Assembly (NCBI GenBank): GCA_023410055.1
Contig: JAEYQK010000022.1
Coordinates: 1 to 64,000, forward strand
From: Acidobacteriota bacterium
GTDB taxonomy: Bacteria > Acidobacteriota > Terriglobia > Terriglobales > Acidobacteriaceae
DNA: 64,000 nucleotides
Direction of reading: 5' to 3'
Shown: one piece after another, positions 1 to 9,200 of the stretch
Numbering within the stretch: position 1 is the stretch's first letter
Layout of the letters: every line of letters starts with the position of its first letter
Notes under the pieces: generated by a model
What the model was told of the DNA's origin: nothing
What the model saw: the letters and a program-made list of their open reading frames with translations, nothing else
Databases searched by the model: none
Program-made: the position numbers and the translations under genes

Positions 1-1077
1 CAACAGAACTAGTGGAACAGCGAGGAACACCGTCAGGAGTTTTACGCACAGGCCAAAACCGATGGCCAGACCAAGTTCAACCGCAGTTCGCCGATCCGGC
101 CGCTCCCACCAATCCGCTGCCGCGACAATCCCCAACGTGACATACAGAGCGAGAGCGCAATCGTTGTAGCCGCTGGAAGCTGACGAGAACAGACTCGGTA
201 CACAGGCTAGTAGCGCCACTGGCAGCAGGGATTCACTCCGGGAACTGCCACGGCCGCGCATCCATCCGTAAACCGCAAACAGCACCAGCGGGAAATACGC
301 AAACTGTGTGAACCCGAAAGCAGCCTCGCCCGTGCGCAGATTGAAGCAGCGTCCGAGCAACATGGCCCACGTTCCGTTCAGTTCCGCGCCGAGCGCATAG
401 AACTGAGCGATGTTGTAAGGAACGTCGGCCAACCCTCGAGCGTCAAGGAACGCCTTCGGCAGTGAAATGTGATAGAGCAGCGCGTCTTTCGCGATAGGCG
501 GAGCTAAAGCTGCGACACCTGCCAACAGCACAGGGATCGTCGTGAGCGCAAATGTAAGCTTACCGAGCCCAGAACCTTGCTCCTCACTCGGTTTCGTTCG
601 GGAAAATTGTCGTACCGTGCCGGCAAACAGGACCATTCCAATCGCCAGCACAATCGCCGCCACAGGCTTCGTATACAGCCGAGTGACTCCCGCCAGAAAC
701 ATCAGCAGAGAAGCAATCCCGGCTCCCCAAGCGCACCGCTGAGCGATTAGCCACGCAATAGACGCCCGCCGCGTCGGCGTTCCTGAAAAACGTCGGACCA
801 ACCCCTCCAGCGCATCGCCATAACCGAACCAAGCGGCTACCGTAAGCGTCGCTACGATCGCACCAAGAACGGAGTCCCGCAATCCTGAAAACTGAAAGCC
901 GCTAAATGCTTGTGGGAGCGCGGACAAGAACTGTGGTACTCGGCCGAGGTCTTCGCTGCGATAGCGGAAAAAGACGATAGCCATTCCCGCGGCCCACAGT
1001 GACATGGCCCAGAACAGCGAGGAGCTAACTGACTCCAAAGAGGGAGCTTTTTGTTGGCGTACGGCGGTTCTGCTCAT
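1..1077 (-). CDS. Polytopic membrane protein, GT-C glycosyltransferase-like (3' end outside window)
   Basis: The frame opens with ATG at 1077 and stays open for 359 codons to the window edge, so the C-terminus is missing. The visible part has at least seven hydrophobic segments (about residues 21-36, 70-85, 110-132, 138-154, 176-194, 258-272, 287-302, 310-322). After the predicted loop, residues 198-211 (KDALLYHISLPKAF) resemble the acidic D-x3-YH-x3-P loop motif of membrane glycosyltransferases of the GT-C fold (GT39/ArnT/DUF2029 type), which use polyprenyl-phosphate sugars. A second acidic spot, YND at 304-306, is also usual there. The substrate cannot be told. It is transcribed away from the PfpI gene, with 135 bp between the two starts. 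Confidence 0.7.
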   Translation of the reverse strand, partial: MSRTAVRQQKAPSLESVSSSLFWAMSLWAAGMAIVFFRYRSEDLGRVPQFLSALPQAFSGFQFSGLRDSVLGAIVATLTVAAWFGYGDALEGLVRRFSGTPTRRASIAWLIAQRCAWGAGIASLLMFLAGVTRLYTKPVAAIVLAIGMVLFAGTVRQFSRTKPSEEQGSGLGKLTFALTTIPVLLAGVAALAPPIAKDALLYHISLPKAFLDARGLADVPYNIAQFYALGAELNGTWAMLLGRCFNLRTGEAAFGFTQFAYFPLVLFAVYGWMRGRGSSRSESLLPVALLACVPSLFSSASSGYNDCALALYVTLGIVAAADWWERPDRRTAVELGLAIGFGLCVKLLTVFLAVPLVLL

Positions 1078-1212
1078 AGGTGGAAACCGAAGTATGACAG
1101 AACAGGCCAGCTTAGCCAATCCGACGATTCAATCGGGAGTTCACCGCCTCCGGAACTTGATGTTGGCGCATCCAAACCACCAATCATCACAACTGCAACG
1201 AGGGGGACTTTC

Positions 1213-1782
1213 ATGGCAGAAGAGACGTTGACTGGATTGCGTGTTGCGATTCTTGCAACGGACGATTTCGAGCAAGCTGAACTCATTGAACCTCGCAGAG
1301 CGCTGGACGAGGCTGGCGCGAAAACGGTAGTCATTTCGCCCAAGCAAGGAGAGATTCAGGGATTCAAGCACGACCAGAAAGCGGACAAAGTGAAGGTCGA
1401 TCTGCTGCTCAAAGATGCCGATCCAGACGATTTCGACGCAGTACTGTTGCCGGGCGGTGCTCTCAATGCGGACGCCCTTCGAGTAGTCACCGAGGCCCAG
1501 CAGTTTGTCCGAAAGATCGATCGTGCGGGCAAGCCAATAGCCGTAATTTGCCACGGTCCTTGGCTGTTGATCTCTGCTGGCTTGGTCAAAGGCCGAAAAA
1601 TGACCAGCTATCACACTATTCAGGACGACATTCGAAATGCCGGTGCAGACTGGGTCGACAATGAAGTTGTCGGGGATCGCAACTGGGTTAGCAGCAGGCA
1701 ACCGGGGGACATCCCAGCTTTCAATCGCGAGATCATCAGACTCTTTGCGGAGAGCCGTCATCAGATGCCAAAAACAGCATAA
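1213..1782 (+). CDS. PfpI/DJ-1 family protein (class I glutamine amidotransferase-like)
   Basis: The product is 189 residues, the normal size for the PfpI/YhbO/DJ-1 superfamily, whose members act as proteases, deglycases or general stress proteins in the cytosol. Residues 9-16 form the first beta strand, DDFEQAEL at 17-24 carries the conserved Glu region, and AVICHGPWLL at 110-119 is the nucleophile elbow with Cys113 and His114. The frame is open further upstream (to 1051), but ATG 1213 is preferred because a GAGGGGG ribosome-binding site lies just before it and family homology begins at residue 9. Nothing nearby indicates a specific substrate; a stress role is inference from the family. Confidence 0.9.
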   Translation: MAEETLTGLRVAILATDDFEQAELIEPRRALDEAGAKTVVISPKQGEIQGFKHDQKADKVKVDLLLKDADPDDFDAVLLPGGALNADALRVVTEAQQFVRKIDRAGKPIAVICHGPWLLISAGLVKGRKMTSYHTIQDDIRNAGADWVDNEVVGDRNWVSSRQPGDIPAFNREIIRLFAESRHQMPKTA

Positions 1783-1845
1783 CCGTAAGGACTCTGACTT
1801 TCGTCGCTCCCTGCTGAATGCAAAGGCGATTGACTTTGACATACA

Positions 1846-2331
1846 ATGCCTTCGGTGGAACCGAAGCTGCGCGATTACATCAAGCGGGATTTCGAACGAC
1901 TCTGGGCTCTTGACCAGGAGTGTTTCCTGCCCGGAATAGCCTATTCCAAGGCCGAACTGATGCACTATATCCAGCGGCAGCGGGCATTCACCATCGTCGC
2001 TGAGGTAGAAGACGAAATCGCTGGATTCGTGGTTGGGGAGCACATTCGCCAGCGCGGCCACGTGATCACGCTTGACGTTAGCGACGGCTTTCGGCGCAAA
2101 GGTGTCGGGACGAAGTTGATGAATGCTGCCGAACAGCGCCTGCTTGAGCGGGGGTGCTCAGCTGTGTTTCTGGAAACGGCGGTCAACAATCTGAGCGCAA
2201 TCTCCTTTTACAAACGGCACGACTATCTCGTTCTGAAGAGTATTCCCAGATACTACGAAGGAAACCTTGACGCGTTCCTTATGGGAAAGAAGCTTGCGGC
2301 TCAGGCCGTCGCGTATGCGACTGAGTCCTGA
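1846..2331 (+). CDS. GNAT family N-acetyltransferase (RimI-like)
   Basis: This 161-residue protein has the GNAT core. GFVVGEHIRQRGHVITLDVS (about 58-77) gives beta strands 3-4, and RRKGVGTKLM (about 84-93) is the acetyl-CoA pyrophosphate-binding loop Q/R-x-x-G-x-G/A. The later AVFLETAVNNLSAISFYKRH is the beta5/alpha4 region with the Asn and Tyr usual in RimI-like ribosomal-protein or small-molecule acetyltransferases. No strong Shine-Dalgarno precedes ATG 1846. It starts 63 bp after the PfpI gene in the same direction and may be co-transcribed. The substrate cannot be deduced. Confidence 0.9.
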   Translation: MPSVEPKLRDYIKRDFERLWALDQECFLPGIAYSKAELMHYIQRQRAFTIVAEVEDEIAGFVVGEHIRQRGHVITLDVSDGFRRKGVGTKLMNAAEQRLLERGCSAVFLETAVNNLSAISFYKRHDYLVLKSIPRYYEGNLDAFLMGKKLAAQAVAYATES

Positions 2332-2344
2332 GCCGCTGCTAGAC

Positions 2345-2767
2345 TCAGCTGGCAGAACGCTTGAGCAATATCCCTGCGATGAAGGCGACCGCAGCCGCCA
2401 GCAACCATTCGACGCGCCAGATCTGAACCGCCTGCCAGTCGAGCACGGTACTTGCGGTGTAGATGAGTCCGGTTGCGAAAGCTGCTATCACGCACGCCAG
2501 ACCTGCAATAAAGGCTAGGAGCGACGCCGTTGTAAGCCCGAGAGCGTTTCCGATCAACCGAATGTCAAGAAAATGAAGGACGGATGATTGGCCGCTACGC
2601 GCGTCCGATTCTCGCTGGCCTCCGCAGATGTAGCAAAACCGCGAACCAACCAGGAACTCGGTATTGCACCTAGGACAAATTTCGACGGCGGATCTCACTT
2701 CCTGTACTTCGTTTTGCACGGGTGGACGCCAGAACTCCTGCTCAAGATTGTGTGTAGCATGGGACAT
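2345..2767 (-). CDS. Zinc-ribbon protein with two C-terminal membrane segments
   Basis: The 140-residue product has a short N-terminal tail, then a zinc ribbon with CPRC at about 32-35 and CYIC at about 45-48, which are four Cys for one metal. Two hydrophobic segments follow, at about 76-103 and 118-134. A 'zinc ribbon plus membrane anchor' layout is common in bacterial proteins of unknown function. It is convergent with the GNAT gene, 13 bp away. I do not recognise a specific family. The ribbon would lie in the cytosol if the hairpin inserts both ends inside. Confidence 0.75.
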   Translation of the reverse strand: MSHATHNLEQEFWRPPVQNEVQEVRSAVEICPRCNTEFLVGSRFCYICGGQRESDARSGQSSVLHFLDIRLIGNALGLTTASLLAFIAGLACVIAAFATGLIYTASTVLDWQAVQIWRVEWLLAAAVAFIAGILLKRSAS

Positions 2768-2898
2768 GGGGGTAACTCCCGTCCCTCTCCGTATGCAAGC
2801 AATATGCCAAATACATTTGGCTCGGAATCGATTGATTTTGTTGATGTTCGCAGCCGGTCCCTTTCGGTACCAGAAGAACTGAACTTGATTCGGTTCAA

Positions 2899-2918
2899 AA
2901 AGCGTGTAAAAACGCTTT
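2899..2918. promoter_or_regulatory. Inverted repeat AAAGCGT-N6-ACGCTTT in the gap 2768-3024
   Basis: Seven bases (2899-2905) are repeated in reverse at 2912-2918 with a 6-base spacer. The element lies 132 bp upstream of the zinc-ribbon gene and between it and the HTH gene terminator, so it could be an operator for the zinc-ribbon gene. The function is inference only. Confidence 0.35.
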
Positions 2919-2964
2919 CACAGACCGTTCGCAGAGTGGAAGTTCCGGCGGGATTTCGGAGGGC

Positions 2965-3000
2965 GAAAAAGGCGGCACAGATTCGGTTGGCTGTGCCGCG
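2965..3000 (-). terminator. Rho-independent terminator of the HTH gene
   Basis: On the minus strand a 9-bp stem (GCGGCACAG paired with CTGTGCCGC, loop of 10) is followed by a five-base T run, read from the A run at 2966-2970. It sits 25 bp after the stop codon of the 76-residue HTH gene. Confidence 0.75.
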
Positions 3001-3024
3001 TCGGACAGATAGAACTACGGCCCC

Positions 3025-3255
3025 CTAACTACGTTTGGGCATGAGCACGACTTTGGGGCTAGGCGTACTGCGATGCCAGAAGCTCAGCAACGTAATGTCC
3101 GTTGAATTGAAAGTTATCTTTTCAGGACGCGCACTACCGTCGTTGAAAATATGCTCATCGAGCAGCCAGTGGAGGCGCGAAATGGAAATCCCTAAAGCAT
3201 CAGCAACTTCCGCCTCCGTAAAGAATTCCTGAACGGGTCGTTTTGTATTCTGCAT
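3025..3255 (-). CDS. Small helix-turn-helix DNA-binding protein
   Basis: The 76-residue product contains FFTEAEVADALGISISRLHW (about 11-30), a winged-helix/MerR-like helix-turn-helix as found in excisionases and small regulators. The basic C-terminus ends PSPKVVLMPKRS. ATG 3255 has no clear Shine-Dalgarno. The gene has its own terminator and no integrase or phage gene lies near, so I read it as a free-standing regulator, not a phage excisionase. The target is unknown; candidates are its own promoter and the divergent TPR gene whose start is 131 bp away. Confidence 0.75.
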   Translation of the reverse strand: MQNTKRPVQEFFTEAEVADALGISISRLHWLLDEHIFNDGSARPEKITFNSTDITLLSFWHRSTPSPKVVLMPKRS

Positions 3256-3386
3256 GAAGTGGCGTACACCCCATTTCTTGGTTCGTGGTATCAGGGCCTA
3301 AACGGCGCGCAATTCTACAGCGAATTGTTTGTACCATCTTCTACTCTGGATACGGAATCAGGTAAACTGCTGGGAAGACTACGAAC

Positions 3387-4652
3387 ATGAAACCTTATCG
3401 CTGTTACCGTTCGTGGGCCGCGCCTATTTGCCACGCAGTCCTTATTTTTCTGTCACTTACGGCTGTAGTTCCCGCATCTGCTTCGAAACGCAACACTGCT
3501 CCCAAGCAGGTTACCAACGCCGGATACGTTCGCGCTGCCACCGATCCGCTCACCCGTTCCGGGATGGACCACTTCTACAACATGGAGTACGACAAGGCCA
3601 TCCAGCAGTTCGAGAAGGTTCTCGAACAGCGTCCAGACGATCCATTTGCGGTCAACCACCTGGCGTCCGCCATCATGTGGAAGGAACTCTACAGGATTGG
3701 TGCGCTGGATACAGAGCTCTACGCCAAAGACGCGTTTATCGACAGCCGTGAGAACCCGCCGGATCCCAAAGTTAAGGCTCAGTTGAAAGAACTTCTGGAC
3801 AAGGCTCAAGTTCTGGCCGAAAAGCGTCTCGTTGCGAATCCGAATGACACCGACGCGCTATTTGCTCGCGGAGTCGCTCGCGGCATGAGAGCGACTTATA
3901 CCGGCATGGTCGAGAAATCCTGGTTCGCAGCGCTCCGCAGCACGGTGGGAGCCCGTCGTGACCACGAGCGGGTACTCGAACTCGATCCGAACTACACCGA
4001 TGCCAAGTTCATCGTGGGCGTCCACAACTACGTGATGGGCAGTGTCCCCTGGGCGGTCAAAGTCGCAGCTTCCGTTATGGGCCTAAGCGGGAATCGACAA
4101 AAGGGTATTCAGTACCTCTACGAAGCTTCTAAGAACGGCACCGAAACCAGCGTCGACGCAAAGATTGCGCTTTCATTATTCCTACGTCGCGAGCAGCGCT
4201 ATCAGGAGGCAATCGCGTTGGTGGCCGGCCTCATGCACCAGTACCCCCGGAATTACCTCGCCGCGCTCGAACATGCGAATCTGCTCAACGCTGCCGGTCA
4301 CGGTCCAGACGCGATTGCTGCCTACCGAAAGCTGCTGGAAGATGGCCGAAATGGCAGGTTCCCGGACGCCCGTTTGGAGCAGGCCGCGTGGGGCTTGGGC
4401 GAGGCTCTCCGAGGACAACGCGACTTCTCGGGTGCAGCACAGGCTTACGAAACCATTGCGAAGTACAACAATGTTGATCCGGAATTGAAAGGACGGGGCA
4501 ATCTTGCTGCCGGCGAGATGTACGATCTGTTGAACCAACGAGGAATCGCCGTCAAGAAATACGAGGCGGTGATTGCCGTCGACAAGGATTCAGCCCAGGC
4601 CCAGCTTGCACGCAAGAGAATCAAGAAGCCATATCAACTGCCAAAGGCGTAG
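3387..4652 (+). CDS. Secreted TPR-repeat protein
   Basis: The 421-residue protein starts with a signal peptide (basic n-region, hydrophobic core about 14-28, cleavage near ASAS about 31). Tetratricopeptide-like helical repeats fill the remainder: residues about 52-84 (MDHFYNMEYDKAIQQFEKVL), about 145-200, about 255-330 (YQEAIALVAGL...) and about 345-410. Such proteins mediate protein contacts in the periplasm or at the outer membrane. Homologues are frequent in Acidobacteriota but are functionally uncharacterised. A GGGAAGA ribosome-binding site precedes ATG 3387. The gene is followed after 63 bp by another exported protein gene, perhaps in one transcript. Confidence 0.85.
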   Translation: MKPYRCYRSWAAPICHAVLIFLSLTAVVPASASKRNTAPKQVTNAGYVRAATDPLTRSGMDHFYNMEYDKAIQQFEKVLEQRPDDPFAVNHLASAIMWKELYRIGALDTELYAKDAFIDSRENPPDPKVKAQLKELLDKAQVLAEKRLVANPNDTDALFARGVARGMRATYTGMVEKSWFAALRSTVGARRDHERVLELDPNYTDAKFIVGVHNYVMGSVPWAVKVAASVMGLSGNRQKGIQYLYEASKNGTETSVDAKIALSLFLRREQRYQEAIALVAGLMHQYPRNYLAALEHANLLNAAGHGPDAIAAYRKLLEDGRNGRFPDARLEQAAWGLGEALRGQRDFSGAAQAYETIAKYNNVDPELKGRGNLAAGEMYDLLNQRGIAVKKYEAVIAVDKDSAQAQLARKRIKKPYQLPKA

Positions 4653-4715
4653 GACTTACGGTTACGATGACGTGTATGGTCACGACAACATTCACTAGCA
4701 ACATGGAGGATAGCA

Positions 4716-5159
4716 ATGTTGAATGGTGAAAAGCGGGCATTGAATGGCTTGGCCCCTCTGGTGTTCTTGATGGTGCTTCTGGCTTCGCCAAGCAGCCTTT
4801 GCGCACAGGCTTTGGACGGGACACCTGAGCACGTCCTAACTGCCGCTCTAGACACAAAGTCGACAGTAGTTTTCAGCGGAGTCATGCAAAAGCAACTCGG
4901 AGCAATGGGGGATGCTGCCGCAGTAGCAATCACAAAAGTCTTGGCTGGGTCGAGTCCGCAGCCGGACGTCGTGGATCGCGTCTTGTTGGCGATTGAGATC
5001 TCATTTGAATATCCGGAGAAGATCGCGGAGCAAGCGGATCAGAAACCTAGAACAGCCCTTTTCGTATTGGCGAGTCTCGACCAGCGACGGCTAGCACCGG
5101 AGCAAATAGAGCGCTTGGTGAAATTAAGAAAGAAGCTGACCTCGCTGGCACACAAGTAG
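4716..5159 (+). CDS. Exported protein of unknown function
   Basis: The 147-residue product has an N-terminal signal (hydrophobic 11-26, likely cut after LCAQA about 31). A mainly helical region follows (residues 60-145), rich in Ala, Leu and Lys/Glu. A GGAGGATAG ribosome-binding site lies 6 bases before ATG 4716, which fixes the start. I recognise no domain. It follows the TPR gene in the same direction, so a joint role is possible but unproven. Confidence 0.75.
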   Translation: MLNGEKRALNGLAPLVFLMVLLASPSSLCAQALDGTPEHVLTAALDTKSTVVFSGVMQKQLGAMGDAAAVAITKVLAGSSPQPDVVDRVLLAIEISFEYPEKIAEQADQKPRTALFVLASLDQRRLAPEQIERLVKLRKKLTSLAHK

Positions 5160-5267
5160 AGCGCGACAACCTGAACTGCTGTGCGGCTGTTGAAGCGCCA
5201 TAATCGCACCCTAGATTAGGTGGCGAGTGTCGGACATTTCTATCACTTTCATCTTTGAGGAGTAAAC

Positions 5268-5711
5268 GTGAGCAACAGGTCTGAAACGGCGGTATCGAGG
5301 TTCAAGCAGGGATACAACTGCGCGCAGTCTGTGTTCTCGGTCTTTGCCGAGGAACTGGGCCTGTCGCGGGATCAGGCCATGAAGGTCGCGAACGGCTTTG
5401 GTGGCGGTATGGCGCGGCGGGGCGACACCTGTGGTGTACTCACCGGCGCCATGATGGCGATCGGCTTGGCCCGAGGCTCATCTGAACCCGACGAAGCTGT
5501 GAAGCAGCGTGTCTATGCTGCTATTTGGGACGTCCTGGCTGAATTCCGTGCGCGGCAGGGCGCAACCCTATGCCGTGACTTACTGCAGTGCGACCTGGCG
5601 ACCGAAGAAGGTCGGAAACGAGCCCACGAAACGGGGATCACGAAGACGCTCTGCCCGGAGTTGGTGGCTACTGCCGTGCAGATTGTAGAACAGAACCTCA
5701 AACTGAATTGA
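5268..5711 (+). CDS. C_GCAxxG_C_C family (putative redox) protein
   Basis: The product has 147 residues and starts with GTG at 5268, preceded by TGAGGAG. It matches the C_GCAxxG_C_C family of short proteins with spaced Cys. GYNCAQSVF is at about 15-23, GFGGGMARRGDTCGVLTGAM at about 44-63, then single Cys in TLCRDLLQC (about 105-113) and TLCPEL (about 128-133). The spacing suggests a bound metal or disulfide redox centre; the family's biochemical role is not established. It stands alone, 108 bp downstream of the exported protein gene and 112 bp ahead of the PspC gene. Confidence 0.9.
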   Translation: MSNRSETAVSRFKQGYNCAQSVFSVFAEELGLSRDQAMKVANGFGGGMARRGDTCGVLTGAMMAIGLARGSSEPDEAVKQRVYAAIWDVLAEFRARQGATLCRDLLQCDLATEEGRKRAHETGITKTLCPELVATAVQIVEQNLKLN

Positions 5712-5823
5712 GCCCATCTCGGGGAAACTTTTTCGCAGCCTGCATCGTATCTATTTTATATATGGCTCCTGCGGAGAAGATTCCCAACAGTCCTGAGATT
5801 ACGGGAGCAACGGAGGACGAGAC

Positions 5824-6153
5824 ATGTACTGCAACTATTGCGGAAAAGTGATCCAGGATGACGCGAATTTGTGTGCCTATTGCGGTAAGCGAGTCGGCAC
5901 GGTTATGGCGCGTAGAAAACTGATGCGGCCACGGCTAGATCGAAAGATTGCTGGCGTGTGTGCTGGATTTGCCGAGTACTTCGATCTCGACGTCACACTA
6001 ATCAGGCTTGTTGCCGTCTTGCTAGGCATATTCGTGTTCCCGTTGGCAGAGATCGGCTACATCATTGCTTGGATCGTCATGCCAGACGTTCCTGAGTACG
6101 CACTCGTCGCCCCTCCGCCGAACGCGACTCAGGTGACCAATCCTCAGGGGTGA
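5824..6153 (+). CDS. PspC domain protein with N-terminal zinc ribbon
   Basis: The product is 109 residues. CNYC at 3-6 and CAYC at 17-20 make a zinc ribbon. Residues about 36-88 are a PspC domain: RLDRKIAGVCAGFAEYFDLD, then a transmembrane segment of about 58-83 rich in Ile, Leu and Val. PspC proteins sense or respond to envelope stress at the inner membrane; the ribbon fusion is a common variant. No other psp gene is present in the window. A hairpin just after the stop probably ends the transcript before dnaE. Confidence 0.9.
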   Translation: MYCNYCGKVIQDDANLCAYCGKRVGTVMARRKLMRPRLDRKIAGVCAGFAEYFDLDVTLIRLVAVLLGIFVFPLAEIGYIIAWIVMPDVPEYALVAPPPNATQVTNPQG

Positions 6154-6162
6154 CTCCCTGGC

Positions 6163-6192
6163 GAGGAAAGGGGCCCTTAAGTCCCTTTCCTC
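6163..6192 (+). terminator. Strong hairpin after the PspC gene
   Basis: GAGGAAAGGG at 6163-6172 pairs perfectly with CCCTTTCCTC at 6183-6192 (loop of 10). It starts 9 bases after the PspC stop and 93 bases before dnaE. There is no T run behind it on either strand, so it may be a Rho-dependent or attenuating structure instead of a classic terminator. Confidence 0.5.
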
Positions 6193-6285
6193 CCCGATTT
6201 CTGGGGCGAAGATTTCGGACAACATGATCCCCGACTATTAGAGGTGGATTGAAGCCGCTGCTCAAACTAGAATCGAAGCAGACTC

Positions 6286-9200
6286 ATGGCTGAATTCGTT
6301 CATCTCCACCTACACAGCGAATACTCTCTTCTGGATGGCGCGAGCGATCTGGAGAAGCTCGTCAAGCGCGCTAAAGAGCTCAACATGCCTGCCGTTGCCG
6401 TCACCGACCACGGTAACATTTTCGGCGCGTTCCACTTTCTCGAATACGCGAAAAAGCACGGGGTCAAGCCGATCATTGGCTGCGAACTCTACATCTGCCA
6501 GAAGCCGGACCACAACATCGAACGCATGGCGCCCGAAGGCGACCAGTACAACCACCTTGTCGTGCTGGCGGAAAACGACGAAGGCTACCGTAATCTGGCG
6601 AAGATTGTCTCGGAAGCCTCGCTGCACGGCTTCTACTACAAGCCGCGAATCAGCAAGCAGTTTCTGGCCGAACACCGTCACGGTTTGATCGGGATGTCGG
6701 CCTGCCTCAAGGGGGAAGTTGCCGAGAACCTGATGTACGGCAAATACGAGCAGGCGAAAAAGGCAGCTGGCGAGTTCCAGGATATCTTCGGAACAGGGAA
6801 CTTCTATATTGAGGTTCAGAACCAGGGATTGCCCCAGGAGCACCAGATCCTGCCGGACCAGTTCAAGCTAGCCAAAGAACTGGGGATGCCCACGGTTGCA
6901 ACCAACGATAGCCATTATCTATGTGAAGATGACGCGCACGCTCACGACGTGCTGCTCTGCGTTGGCACCGGCAAATCGCTGAACGATCCGGACCGGCTCA
7001 AGTTTCACGGCGACCAGTTCTTCATCAAGAGCGCGGACCAGATAGCCGAGGTCTTCAAAGATTCACCAGAATCGCTGGCCAACACGGTGGCCATTGCAGA
7101 GCGTTGCAGCGCCAGGATCGCCAAAGTCGAGTCGATCCCTGACTTCGCCGTGCCTCCGGGATTCACTGCCGAAACCTATTTCGAGCACGTTGCTCGCGAA
7201 GGTTTCAAGGGCAGGATGCAGGAATTGCGGTCGCAGCGCGAATCGGGAAATCTGAGGCACTCCGAAGCTGAGTACGAGCAGCGACTGAATTACGAAATCG
7301 ATGTAATCAAGCGCATGAAGTACCCAGGCTACTTCCTCATCGTCTGGGACTTCATTCGTCACGCTCGCGAGAAGAATATCCCTGTGGGCCCGGGCCGTGG
7401 ATCGGCTGCCGGATCGCTCGTCGCGTACTCGATGAATATCACCAAGGTCGATCCGCTACAGAACGAGTTGCTGTTCGAACGCTTCCTTAATCCGGAACGC
7501 GTATCGATGCCTGATATTGACGTGGACTTCTGCATGAATCGCCGCAGTGAGGTGATCAAGTACGTAACCGATAAGTACGGTCGCGAGAACGTTTCTCAGA
7601 TCATCACTTTCGGTACCATGGCGTGCAAAGCGGCCATCAAGGATGTCGGCCGCGTCATGGAGATCCCGTACTCGGACGTGGATCGAGTGGCGAAGATGGT
7701 CCCGGCAACACTGGGTATCAGCATCGACAAGGCTCTGGAAGAATCAGCCCAGATGCGCGAGGCCTACGAGAAAGAAGGTTGGGTTCGCGAACTGCTCGAT
7801 ACCGCCAAGAAATTGGAAGGCATCGCGCGCAACCCCGGCGTTCACGCCGCAGGCGTCGTCATTTCGCCCAAGCCTTTGACTGAGCTTGTACCGCTGTTCA
7901 AGACCAAGAACGACGAAATCGTTACCGCTTTCGACATGAAGGCCGTTGAGAAGCTAGGGCTTCTCAAGATGGACTTCCTCGGCTTGACCACGCTGACGAT
8001 TCTCGACGACTGCCTGAAGCTGATTGCCGCGCGTGAAGGCAAGCCCGTCGACCTCACGGCGATTCCGCTGAATGATAAGAAGACCTACGAGAAGGTCTTC
8101 CATGCCGCGCTGACCGACGGCATCTTCCAGTTTGAATCGTCAGGCATGCGCGACGTCCTACGCCGTTACAGGCCAGATTCGGTCGAAGATCTCACGGCTT
8201 TGAACGCGCTTTATCGCCCGGGACCGATCCAGGGCGGCATGATCGACGACTTCATCGAGCGCAAGTGGGGCCGCCGCAAGGTCGATTACATTTTCGAAGA
8301 ACTTGAACCCGTCCTGAAAGAGACGCTTGGCGTCATCGTCTATCAGGAGCAGGTGATGCAGATCGCCAACAAACTCGCGGGCTACTCGCTCGGAGATGCC
8401 GATCTGCTGCGCCGCGCCATGGGAAAGAAGATTGCCGAGGAGATGGCCAAGCAGCGCGAGCGCTTCACCCAGGGCGCGTTGGCGAAAGGTCATCCCAAGG
8501 ACAAGGTCGAACGAATCTTCGATCTGATGGCCGAATTCGCCGGTTACGGCTTCAATAAGTCGCACTCAGCCGCATATGCACTGCTGGCCTATCAGACGGC
8601 CTATCTGAAGACGCACTATCCGGTGGAGTTCATGGCTGCGCTGCTGACCTCGGTCGCGAGCAGCACGGATGATGTCGTGAAGTACGTGAACGAATGCCGC
8701 GAAATGGGCATCAAAGTCGAGCCACCCGACGTGAACGTCAGTAACGCGAGTTTCACCCCGCATGGCGAGGCTATTCTCTTCGGACTTGCTGCGGTAAAGA
8801 ACGTCGGACACAACGCAATCGACTCGATTGTTGAAGGTCGCAAGAAGGTTGGGAATTTCAGGTCGATTTTTGAGTTCTGCGAAAGCGTAGATCTCAGGCT
8901 GCTGAATAAGCGGGTCTTGGAATCGCTCGTGAAGGCTGGAGCAATGGACTCGCTCGGCTATCGTTCGCAGTTGATGGCCGTGCTCGACAAAGCGATCGAG
9001 CGTGCACAGCAAGCACAACGCGACGCCGAGTCCGGCCAGCACGGCTTGTTCGGCATCTTCGACGATGCGCCGCAAGAAAACGGTGGCAACGACAAGTTGC
9101 CCAATTTGCCGGAGTGGGATTCAGCTCAGAAGCTAGCGGGTGAAAAGGAGATTCTGGGCTTCTTCATCACCGGTCATCCTTTGGAGAAGTATCGCGACAA

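Noticed and set aside
1141..2061. A 306-codon open frame antisense to the PfpI and GNAT genes
   Set aside because: Both sense genes have clear family motifs; the antisense frame has none and spans two of them.
3025..3255. The small HTH protein as a prophage excisionase
   Set aside because: No integrase, att-like repeat or phage gene is near; treated as a free-standing DNA-binding protein.
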